Shown: positions 1-5,785 of the stretch, piece after piece
Numbering within the stretch: the stretch's first letter is position 1
How the letters are laid out: each line of letters opens with the position of its first letter
DNA from: Campylobacterota bacterium
GTDB lineage: Bacteria > Campylobacterota > Campylobacteria > Campylobacterales > Sulfurovaceae
Length of the DNA stretch: 5,924 nucleotides
Direction: 5' to 3'
Assembly: GCA_013153675.1 (NCBI GenBank)
Contig: JAADEA010000107.1
Location: 1-5,924 of the forward strand
Program-made: the position numbers and the translations under genes
Notes under the pieces: model-generated
What the model was told of the DNA's origin: nothing
The model's input: the letters and a program-made list of their open reading frames with translations, nothing else
Database searches by the model: none

Positions 1-104
1 TAGCAGCAATTCTTATTTGGTATGGGAGCCACTATCCTAAAAATGAGGCACTAATTAATCAATATAATAAAAAGATTGAAATAGCTAAAGAATTTTTGCT
101 GCTA
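1..104. repeat. Imperfect inverted repeat at the feoB truncation point
   Basis: The left arm TAGCAGCAATTCTT (1-14) is the reverse complement of AAGAATTTTTGCTGCTA (88-104) apart from three extra T in the right arm. The arms enclose 73 bases. The right arm encodes the last FeoB residues (AAKIL) on the minus strand, and the left arm encodes AAIL on the plus strand. The repeat brackets the premature feoB stop, so it may mark an inversion or recombination junction. The left arm starts at the window edge and may extend further. Chance occurrence in AT-rich DNA remains possible. Confidence 0.4.
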
Positions 105-119
105 TTAATCCTAAAATAG
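3..119 (+). CDS. 3' end of an unrecognised plus-strand ORF that runs into the feoB tail
   Basis: An open frame enters from the left edge (first full codon at 3-5) and stops at TAG 117-119, giving 38 residues. It starts AAILIWYGSHYPKNEALINQ, continues with a Lys/Asn/Ile-rich stretch, and ends in KEFLLLLILK. The part up to about residue 27 is hydrophilic and protein-like. The last ten codons lie on the antisense of the feoB 3' end, which suggests the gene lost its own stop and reads through into feoB. I do not recognise the protein. It could be the C-terminus of a real convergent gene or a chance open frame; 117 nt is too short to decide. Confidence 0.3.
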   Translation, partial: AAILIWYGSHYPKNEALINQYNKKIEIAKEFLLLLILK

Positions 120-1524
120 CACCTGTAATATATATTATAAAAAGAGCATTTCCAGCTATATTAGAAGGGAAAAATATAGAGATAAAAAGAACATAAACTG
201 GCACTCTTGCACTACAGCTAAAAAAGCTTAAAATAAACATTGTAATTAATCTATCACTTCTATTTTTTAGAGTTCTTGCTGCCATATAAGCTGGCACTGT
301 GCATCCAAAACCAGTAATAAGAGGAATAAAACTTTTTCCATGTAATCCAAATTTATGAAAAAAACCATCTAATAAAAAAGAGACTCTTGCCATATATCCA
401 GTAGTTTCTAAAAGGGCAATTCCAATAAATAATATTATTATATTTGGCAAAAACTCTATAACTCCTCCTACCCCTTTTATTATTCCATCGGCAATTAAAG
501 GAGTAAAAGAGCTGTTTGGATAGCTATCTTTGATATAGTTTGTTAAAGAGTTAAATAGGTTATCTAAAAGTTCAACAGGTACCTCTCCTAATGTAAAAGT
601 AGCTTGAAATAAAAGCCACATTAATATAAGAAAAATGGGGATTCCTAAATATTTATTTAAAAGAATAGAGTCAATCTTTTGAGTAATATTTTTACTCTTT
701 CTTTTTGGACACTTTAAAACCTCCTCTTTTGCTCCTTTGGCAAATGCAATATACTCTTGAGTAAATATCTCTTCAATATCTTGAGCTTGGGCATGTAAAT
801 ATATATGTTCAAGAGCGCTTCTAATAAGAGGCAATAACTCTATCCAAATTGGTTCATCATGCAACTCTTTATAGATATTTCTATCCTCTTTTAAAAGTAA
901 AATTGCTAAGTTTCTTAGGGGCAATCTAAATTTAAAGTGTTTTTCTTTTAAAAAGTTGACAATTTTGTCAATCTCTTCTTCAATATAGTCACTATATACC
1001 ATTTTAGGATAGATATTTGAGTGGGCTGCTTCTATAATTTTCTCTTTTAGCTCTTCTATTCCCTCTTTTGTTTTAGCACTTACTTCTACTACTGGAACTC
1101 CTAAAATTTTAGATAGTAATTTGGTATTTATTTCAATACCCTCTTTTTTTGCTTCATCCATCATATTTAATGCTACTACCATTTTTTTACCAAGTTCCAT
1201 TAACTGTGCAGTTAGCATTAAGCTTCTTTGAAGATGGGTAGCATCTACAATATTTAAAATTAAATCATACTCTTCATTTTCTAAAAAGTTTTTAGTCACT
1301 TTCTCTTCAGTAGTAAAATCTTTTAAAGAGTAGATTCCAGGAAGATCAATTAATTCTATTTTATAATCTTTATTTTTATATTTAAAAATAGATTCTATCT
1401 TTTTAGCTTCAACTGTTACTCCAGCAAAATTTCCAACTTTTAATTGTGCATTTGTTAAGGCATTGATTAGAGAACTTTTACCAACATTTGGTTGACCTAC
1501 TATTGCAATAGTGAGAGTATCCAT
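85..1524 (-). CDS. feoB: Ferrous iron transporter FeoB, C-terminally truncated
   Basis: This encodes a GTP-dependent inner-membrane ferrous iron transporter. The G domain is intact: G1 GQPNVGKS (residues 10-17), G2 around GNFAGVTVE (31-39), G3 DLPG (60-63), G4 NMMD (120-123) and G5 SAKTKEG (149-155). A helical spacer follows, then membrane segments with the first Gate motifs GCTVPA (407-412) and SCSAR (436-440). The protein ends at residue 479 after GLIAAKIL, whereas FeoB proteins usually exceed 600 residues, so the second Gate and last helices are missing. The 84 bases beyond the stop hold no FeoB-like continuation in any minus-strand frame, so one frameshift does not explain it. I chose ATG 1524-1522 because MDTLTIAIVGQPN matches a normal FeoB start; an upstream TTG at 1563 would add an atypical Ile-rich leader reading across the Fur box. 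The Shine-Dalgarno sequence is weak. No feoA is visible. The family call is firm; the product may be non-functional. Confidence 0.93.
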   Translation of the reverse strand: MDTLTIAIVGQPNVGKSSLINALTNAQLKVGNFAGVTVEAKKIESIFKYKNKDYKIELIDLPGIYSLKDFTTEEKVTKNFLENEEYDLILNIVDATHLQRSLMLTAQLMELGKKMVVALNMMDEAKKEGIEINTKLLSKILGVPVVEVSAKTKEGIEELKEKIIEAAHSNIYPKMVYSDYIEEEIDKIVNFLKEKHFKFRLPLRNLAILLLKEDRNIYKELHDEPIWIELLPLIRSALEHIYLHAQAQDIEEIFTQEYIAFAKGAKEEVLKCPKRKSKNITQKIDSILLNKYLGIPIFLILMWLLFQATFTLGEVPVELLDNLFNSLTNYIKDSYPNSSFTPLIADGIIKGVGGVIEFLPNIIILFIGIALLETTGYMARVSFLLDGFFHKFGLHGKSFIPLITGFGCTVPAYMAARTLKNRSDRLITMFILSFFSCSARVPVYVLFISIFFPSNIAGNALFIIYITGAILGLIAAKIL

Positions 1525-1541
1525 TTTGCCGCTTTCATAAG

Positions 1542-1556
1542 TGATAATTATTATCA
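1542..1556. promoter_or_regulatory. Fur box (7-1-7 palindrome) upstream of feoB
   Basis: TGATAATTATTATCA is a perfect 7-1-7 inverted repeat (TGATAAT, T, ATTATCA) matching the classical Fur operator core. It begins 17 bases upstream of the feoB ATG and lies immediately downstream of a minus-strand TATAAT, so bound Fur would cover the likely transcription start. Iron-dependent repression of feoB is the expected outcome. The motif and position are seen directly; binding is inferred. Confidence 0.85.
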
Positions 1557-1563
1557 AAATCAA

Positions 1564-1569
1564 ATTATA
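1564..1569 (-). promoter_or_regulatory. feoB promoter -10 box
   Basis: Minus-strand TATAAT sits 40 bases upstream of the feoB ATG and directly upstream of the Fur box. No good -35 hexamer lies 16-18 bases upstream (the sequence there is ATCTCT-like). Weak -35 elements in T-rich DNA are common in Campylobacterota promoters. The overlap with the Fur site supports this as the functional -10. Confidence 0.55.
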
Positions 1570-1602
1570 CTATTAAATTCTTAAATAGAGATAAATAAAG
1601 AT

Positions 1603-1633
1603 TTGTCATTTTTATAACTTAAAAACTTATAAT
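1603..1633 (+). promoter_or_regulatory. Possible upstream promoter of the rhodanese/PilJ/LysM operon
   Basis: TTGTCA (1603-1608) is followed after 19 bases by TATAAT (1628-1633). The hexamers are good but the spacer is longer than the usual 17. It would give a leader of roughly 45 nt before the ATG at 1685. It is one of two -10 candidates on this strand of the intergenic region. Confidence 0.35.
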
Positions 1634-1652
1634 CTGCTAAGATTAATTGAGA

Positions 1653-1658
1653 TATAAT
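1653..1658 (+). promoter_or_regulatory. Possible proximal operon -10 box
   Basis: A perfect TATAAT lies 26 bases before the ATG at 1685, giving a short leader that still contains the ribosome binding site. No convincing -35 lies 16-18 bases upstream. It is spaced 25 bases from the other TATAAT, so the two may be tandem starts or only one may be used. Confidence 0.45.
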
Positions 1659-1684
1659 CAAATTAAAGCAATAAAGGAAGGCAA

Positions 1685-2338
1685 ATGAGAGGAGGTTTTT
1701 CGCTTTTAGCAGCTACTTTGTTAATTTTTCTATCATCTACTCAAATGGTAAAAAGTGAAGATATTAAGGTGAAAATCACGAAAGATATACCATATGTTGA
1801 TGTAGATGTAATGGGTAAATCAGTAAGAATTATGAGAATTCAAGATCCAAAATATAGATTAAAAAATTCTTATACAAAAACATCAAGACCATGTCCGCCT
1901 TTTTGTATTATGCCATATAAACCAATTAAAGGTGTAAAGACAATAGGGGAGCTTGATCTTTTAAATTTTTTAAAGAATGATGTCTCAGAAAATAGTGGAA
2001 TTTTAGTTGATGCGAGAATGCCAAAATGGTATATGGCTGGAACGATTCCAGGAGCTGTTAATATACCTTTTTCAATTTTATCTCCAAGTAAAACAAACCC
2101 CTATTTAGTAAAGATTTTACCTCTTCTTGGAGCAGAACAAAAAAGTGATGGTAGTTGGGATTTTTCAAAAGCTCAAAAGATGGTTATTTTTGATAATGGA
2201 CCTTGGTGTCAACAAGGTTATAGAGCTCTTAAACATTTAATAGAGATAGGTTATCCTAAAGATAAACTCTTCTATTATAGGGGAGGAATGCAATATTGGC
2301 AAATTTTAGGATTGACCACATTAAAACCAGAAATTTAA
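1685..2338 (+). CDS. Secreted rhodanese-like protein A (active-site Cys position is Asp)
   Basis: This 217-residue protein is a predicted exported single-domain rhodanese (sulfurtransferase fold), acting in the periplasm. The signal peptide is MRGG plus a hydrophobic stretch (5-18), with likely cleavage near VKS-ED (24/25). An N-terminal extension carries TSRPCPPFCIMP with Cys70 and Cys74. The rhodanese domain spans about 86-212: LVDAR (107-111), GTIPGAVNIP (119-128), an inserted DGSWDFS (155-161), the loop FDNGPWCQQGYR (169-180) and YYRGGMQYW (197-205). By strand alignment (MVIF then loop), the canonical nucleophile position is Asp170; Cys175 in the NGPWC segment is the only loop cysteine. 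Sulfurtransferase activity is therefore uncertain. GGAAGG lies just before the ATG. It is the first gene of the series, 9 bp before the PilJ gene. It is paralogous along its length to protein B (5092-5733). Confidence 0.9.
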   Translation: MRGGFSLLAATLLIFLSSTQMVKSEDIKVKITKDIPYVDVDVMGKSVRIMRIQDPKYRLKNSYTKTSRPCPPFCIMPYKPIKGVKTIGELDLLNFLKNDVSENSGILVDARMPKWYMAGTIPGAVNIPFSILSPSKTNPYLVKILPLLGAEQKSDGSWDFSKAQKMVIFDNGPWCQQGYRALKHLIEIGYPKDKLFYYRGGMQYWQILGLTTLKPEI

Positions 2339-2347
2339 GGATTAATT

Positions 2348-4018
2348 ATGATAAAAAGAGTCTTACTTTTAATGTGGCTAATGCTTATTCCTCTATTTGG
2401 TATGAGTGATAAAGAGTTAGCAGTCACAATTAATTTAGCTGGTAAACAAAGAATGCTTACCCAAAAGATGACAAAAGAGGCTCTATTGGTTAAGATGGGG
2501 ATTGATAAAGAGAAAAATAGAGAAAAATTGCTAAAGAGTGCAAAACTATTTAATAAAACATTAATTGGTTTAATAAAAGGAGATAAGGAACTTGGTTTAG
2601 TTCCTACAGATAATAAAGATATTCAAAAGCAATTAATTAAAGTAGAGAGGCTTTGGAAACCATTTTTAAAAGAGATATTAAAAGTTGTATCAAATAAAGC
2701 TGATAATAAAAGTTATGAAATTATTGAAAAATCAAATCTTCCTTTATTAAAAGAGATGAATAGGGCTGTTTTTATGTATGCCTCTTTAGGTAAAGATGGT
2801 ATTAATCTTCCAATAGCTAATAATATAAATATTGCTGGGCGTCAAAGAATGCTTACTCAAAGAATGGCAAAAGATTTATTATTTATAAATTTGGGTATAA
2901 AAAGTGATTTTTATAAAAAAGACTTTTTAAATGCCTTTAAACTTTTTGAAGACTCTTTAAATGGATTAATAAATGGTGATAAGAAAAATCACTTAGTAAA
3001 GACAACACTACCTAAGATTAGAAATCAACTATTAAAAGTAAAAAAGATATGGGAAGAGGGAAAGCCTATTTTACAAAAAGCAGTTAATGAACATAAAGAT
3101 ATTCCAAAAGCTATTGCTCTTTTAGATAAATTAAAAGTGGAGATGAATAAGGCAGTAGTTTTATATACAAAGTCTCTAAATAGGCAAAAACAATTTATTA
3201 AATTAAATAGATTAGTAAGTAGTTTTATGCATGATAAGGAGATTAATAGAAGAGTTGTCAATTTAGCTGGAAAGCAAAGAATGCTTACTCAAAGAATTGC
3301 AAAACTTTCATTAGAGTGTAATTTACATCTAAGAAAAAATAGTTGTAAAGATATTGTGAAATATGCAAAATTATATAATAGAACATTAATTGGATTTGTA
3401 AAAGGTGATAAGGAGCTTGGATTACCACCTACAAAAAATCAAAAAGCTATTAAGCAAATTGCCTATATTGTTAAACTTTGGAAACCTTTTTTAAAAAGTG
3501 CAGTTTTGTTATCAAAAAGTGATGGAAAAGATAAAAAGAGCCTTCAATTTATTATTGATAATAATTTAGAACTATTAAAAAGATCTAATGATTTAGTTAC
3601 GATTTTTGAAAAGGGATCATTTAGTGTAAATTATCTTGATAAAGTAAGATTGCATATTGTAAATATTGCAGGACGTCAAAGAATGCTTACCCAAAAAATG
3701 ACAAAAGAGAAAATTCTTGTGACAAAATATAACAAAAAGGGTATAATAGAGTCTCTAAAGGGTAGTATAAAGCTATTTGATAGTTCTTTAAAAGGTCTTA
3801 TGTATGGAAGTAAAGAGTTGGGCTTAATAAAACCAGATAATAAAGAGGTAAAAAAACAATATAAAGTAGTAGAGAATTTATGGAAAAAGTTAAAACCAAT
3901 TTATCTAAAGGAGGAGGTTAATGATATGGAATTTAAAGAGATTATCGATAAAAACCCTATACTCTTAAAAGAGATGGATAAAGCAGTTAAATTGAGCGAG
4001 AAAGTGATTGAGTACTAA
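2348..4018 (+). CDS. Secreted protein of four tandem PilJ-type sensory domains
   Basis: This 556-residue protein has a signal peptide (hydrophobic 4-18, cleavage near residue 18-19) and no other membrane segment, so it should be periplasmic. It consists almost entirely of four units of about 130-140 residues resembling the PilJ N-terminal domain (type IV pili methyl-accepting chemotaxis transducer N-terminal). Each starts with a P-box-like helix: NLAGKQRMLTQKM (29-41), NIAGRQRMLTQRM (161-173), NLAGKQRMLTQRI (305-317) and NIAGRQRMLTQKM (439-451). Each then has an L[FY]xxxLxG[LF]xxGxK segment, an xxWxx[FLG]xP-like or LWKPFLK segment and a closing LLKEMxxAV-like helix. In NarX/NarQ the related helix binds nitrate or nitrite; the ligand here is unknown. 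No HAMP, kinase, cyclase or chemotaxis signalling domain is present, so it may be a binding or scaffold protein. Its only cysteines are 324 and 333 in unit 3. The AAGGA site overlaps the stop of the previous gene, consistent with translational coupling. Confidence 0.88.
   Translation: MIKRVLLLMWLMLIPLFGMSDKELAVTINLAGKQRMLTQKMTKEALLVKMGIDKEKNREKLLKSAKLFNKTLIGLIKGDKELGLVPTDNKDIQKQLIKVERLWKPFLKEILKVVSNKADNKSYEIIEKSNLPLLKEMNRAVFMYASLGKDGINLPIANNINIAGRQRMLTQRMAKDLLFINLGIKSDFYKKDFLNAFKLFEDSLNGLINGDKKNHLVKTTLPKIRNQLLKVKKIWEEGKPILQKAVNEHKDIPKAIALLDKLKVEMNKAVVLYTKSLNRQKQFIKLNRLVSSFMHDKEINRRVVNLAGKQRMLTQRIAKLSLECNLHLRKNSCKDIVKYAKLYNRTLIGFVKGDKELGLPPTKNQKAIKQIAYIVKLWKPFLKSAVLLSKSDGKDKKSLQFIIDNNLELLKRSNDLVTIFEKGSFSVNYLDKVRLHIVNIAGRQRMLTQKMTKEKILVTKYNKKGIIESLKGSIKLFDSSLKGLMYGSKELGLIKPDNKEVKKQYKVVENLWKKLKPIYLKEEVNDMEFKEIIDKNPILLKEMDKAVKLSEKVIEY
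2447..3709 (+). repeat. Four dispersed direct repeats encoding the P-box helices
   Basis: Four copies of CAAAGAATGCTTAC mark the start of each PilJ unit, at 2447, 2843, 3275 and 3677. Copies 1 (2447-2479) and 4 (3677-3709) match over 33 nt with one mismatch. Copies 2 (2843-2872) and 3 (3275-3304) match over 30 nt with one mismatch. The first pair shares CCCAAAA where the second has CTCAAAG. The surrounding unit DNA is far more diverged, so these islands show strong constraint or recent gene conversion, and they could serve as recombination sites for changing unit number. Confidence 0.8.
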
Positions 4019-4029
4019 AGGAGGCAAAA

Positions 4030-5073
4030 ATGAGTAATAAAAGTTTTGAAAATGGGGATTTAATTAGTTCTACTCCACCGGTAATTGTAAAAGAGAGCGG
4101 GGATAAAAAGTTAATTTATATATTATTGATAATGATTATTTTGCTATTTATTATAGCAATAGGAGCAATATTTTATTTAACCACTATGAATAAAGGCGAA
4201 AATGGTGTTGCTGTAAATAGAACTCAAGTAGCAAAGGAGGCAGCTACATCTGCTGTTTATGAAAATAATCAACCAAATAAAGAGCAAATGATTGCTACTT
4301 CTGCTCAAAAGGCAACTAATAAAAAGTTATCTCAAGAAGAGATAGCTAAAATTGTACAAATAGTAATGGCTCAAATGGCAGCAAAGCAAAATACTCAAGC
4401 AAAAAAGAGCTCTTCTGTATCTAATGCTCCAGTAACTACTCAAGAAAATAAAGAGTTGACTCCTGCAGAGGAGGCGAAACAATTAGCTCAAGAGGAAGAG
4501 GCATTAGAGGCTATTGAACCTACTACTAATACGCAAACTAATAAGAGCCAAGCAGCTGAAAGTACTCAAAATAAAAAGGGTGCTCAATATGTAGGAGCTG
4601 CGCCTGAGGATATAGCTTTAATTGAGAGTTTGAGTCAAGTTGAGGTAGATACATTAGAAGAGGAGAAAGCTCCTACTAAAGAGCAAATAAAAGCTAATGC
4701 TCATAAAATTAAGGCTAAAGGAAAGATTGATAAAACAGATACATTTAATAAAGTAATTGTGGCAAAAGATACAACAGCTAATCAAAATGACGATACAGAT
4801 TTGGCTCAATTAAGTGATGAGATTAATAATATTTTAAAAGAGGCAGAAAGTAGTGTTGCAAAAGAGGATAATGCAGTATTAGAGAGTGAGTTGCAAGAGA
4901 GAGCTAATGAGCTTAGATATTATGTTGTAAAGCCAGGTGATACTCTTGGGGGAATAGCTCTAAAGGTATATGGAGCAGCTTCTATGTATATGAAAATATA
5001 TAAAGCAAATCCAGATTTAATAAAAAATCCAAATAAAATATATGTTGGACAAAGATTGAGAGTTCCAAGATAA
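4030..5073 (+). CDS. Membrane-anchored periplasmic LysM protein
   Basis: This 347-residue protein has a short hydrophilic N-terminus (1-27), one strong transmembrane helix (about 28-52), a long low-complexity linker rich in Ala, Glu, Lys, Gln and Thr (about 54-294), and a C-terminal LysM domain (about 297-346). The LysM carries the typical YYVVKPGDTLGGIALKVYG start, an IYKANPDLI middle and an IYVGQRLRVPR end. LysM domains bind N-acetylglucosamine-containing glycans, so the protein probably spans from inner membrane to peptidoglycan. It has no hydrolase domain and no cysteines. FimV-type pilus-assembly proteins also combine a membrane helix and a LysM, but their domain order differs and I see no FimV C-terminal motif. 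A perfect AAAGGAGG (4017-4024) overlaps the stop of the PilJ gene 11 bp upstream. It could anchor or localise the PilJ and rhodanese neighbours; that role is inferred from context only. Confidence 0.88.
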   Translation: MSNKSFENGDLISSTPPVIVKESGDKKLIYILLIMIILLFIIAIGAIFYLTTMNKGENGVAVNRTQVAKEAATSAVYENNQPNKEQMIATSAQKATNKKLSQEEIAKIVQIVMAQMAAKQNTQAKKSSSVSNAPVTTQENKELTPAEEAKQLAQEEEALEAIEPTTNTQTNKSQAAESTQNKKGAQYVGAAPEDIALIESLSQVEVDTLEEEKAPTKEQIKANAHKIKAKGKIDKTDTFNKVIVAKDTTANQNDDTDLAQLSDEINNILKEAESSVAKEDNAVLESELQERANELRYYVVKPGDTLGGIALKVYGAASMYMKIYKANPDLIKNPNKIYVGQRLRVPR

Positions 5074-5091
5074 GAAGGGAGGGGATAAAAA

Positions 5092-5733
5092 ATGAGAGCA
5101 GTTTTAATTTTATCCCTTCTTGGGGGATTATTATTGGCAAAAGATGATATTCCAGTAAAGATTACTCCTAAAATTCCTTATGTATATACAATTGATAGTG
5201 GAGTTAAAGTAAAAGTTCAAAGAATTCAAGATACCTCTAATAGGTTAAGTGATGATTTTACAAGAACTTCACGCCTTTGTCCACCACATTGTATTCAACC
5301 TACAAAAGCAGCTCCAAATGTGGAGACCGTAGGAGATTTAGAAGTAGTAAAATTTATAAGAGATAAAGTTCCTTCTAAAAAGGGATTTTTAATAGATGTA
5401 AGAGATAAAAGGTGGTTTGAATTAGAGACGATTCCAGGAGCTATTAATATTCCTTATTATGTTTTTGATAGTAAAAAAAAGAGTGTAATTGAAAAATTAT
5501 TTAAAATTTTAGGAGCTAAAAAGAAAGGAGATGGTAGTTGGGATTTTAGTAATGCAAAAGAGGTAATGCTATTTTGTAATGGGCTTTGGTGCGGAAAGTC
5601 TCCAAAAGTAGCAAGAAAATTGATAGAACTTGGTTATCCTGCAAATAAGATATTTTATTATAGAGCAGGGCTGCAGGGGTGGAAATTGTTAGGATTAACA
5701 ACTGTAATTCATAAAGCTCATGAGGCAAAATAA
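5092..5733 (+). CDS. Secreted rhodanese-like protein B with CNGxWC active-site loop
   Basis: This 213-residue protein is a predicted periplasmic rhodanese. The signal peptide is short (1-16, cleavage after LLLA). The mature protein has the extension motif TSRLCPPHCIQP (Cys63, Cys67), then a rhodanese domain with FLIDVRD (99-105), TIPGAINIP (113-121), DGSWDFS (147-153), MLFCNGLWCGKSP (159-171) and FYYRAGLQGW (188-197). Cys162 ends the hydrophobic strand and so fits the canonical nucleophile position; Cys167 sits in an enlarged loop. Family knowledge suggests persulfide carriage or sulfur transfer, with thiosulfate, polysulfide or a protein thiol as possible donor; the substrate cannot be read from sequence. 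It is paralogous to protein A: the order of motifs is identical, and 18 nt encoding DGSWDF are identical at 2147-2164 and 5530-5547. A strong AGGGAGGGG lies 7 bp before the ATG, in the 18-bp gap after the LysM gene. Confidence 0.92.
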   Translation: MRAVLILSLLGGLLLAKDDIPVKITPKIPYVYTIDSGVKVKVQRIQDTSNRLSDDFTRTSRLCPPHCIQPTKAAPNVETVGDLEVVKFIRDKVPSKKGFLIDVRDKRWFELETIPGAINIPYYVFDSKKKSVIEKLFKILGAKKKGDGSWDFSNAKEVMLFCNGLWCGKSPKVARKLIELGYPANKIFYYRAGLQGWKLLGLTTVIHKAHEAK

Positions 5734-5741
5734 TTTTAAGA

Positions 5742-5750
5742 TGTTATAAT
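5742..5750 (+). promoter_or_regulatory. Extended -10 promoter candidate before the last gene
   Basis: TGTTATAAT fits the TGN-TATAAT extended -10 pattern, which can work without a -35 box. It lies in a 52-bp gap, the widest inside the plus-strand series, and 35 bases before the ATG at 5786. It may start a separate transcript or boost the downstream gene. In AT-rich DNA such matches also arise by chance. Confidence 0.4.
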
Positions 5751-5785
5751 TTAGGGGAAAGTTGGGGATAAAAGGAGGAGAAATT

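Noticed and set aside
1525..1563. Upstream TTG start for feoB adding 13 residues
   Set aside because: The added residues are Ile-rich and translated from the Fur box and leader. The ATG at 1524 starts right before the G1 motif, as is normal for FeoB.
3025..3261. 78-codon minus-strand open frame inside the PilJ gene
   Set aside because: It is antisense to a well-supported coding region, has no ribosome binding site of note, and its Leu/Phe/Ser/Thr-rich product is what the reverse strand of Lys/Asn-rich codons gives.
3907..4018. Internal AAAGGAGGAGG followed by in-frame and out-of-frame ATG near the end of the PilJ gene
   Set aside because: The purine run simply encodes Lys-Glu-Glu. The in-frame product would be 28 residues of the last PilJ helices, and the other frame gives a 15-residue peptide; neither is supported.
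5546..5728. 60-codon minus-strand open frame inside rhodanese B
   Set aside because: It lies wholly antisense to conserved rhodanese motifs and shows no recognisable protein features.
5081..5773. Repeated GGGGATAAAA before two start codons (5081-5090 and 5764-5773)
   Set aside because: Both overlap purine-rich ribosome binding regions, and a similar string occurs inside the LysM gene at about 4100, so it is best explained by base composition.
5734..5785. Rho-independent terminator after rhodanese B
   Set aside because: There is no GC-rich hairpin followed by a T run in the gap, so transcription probably continues into the next gene.
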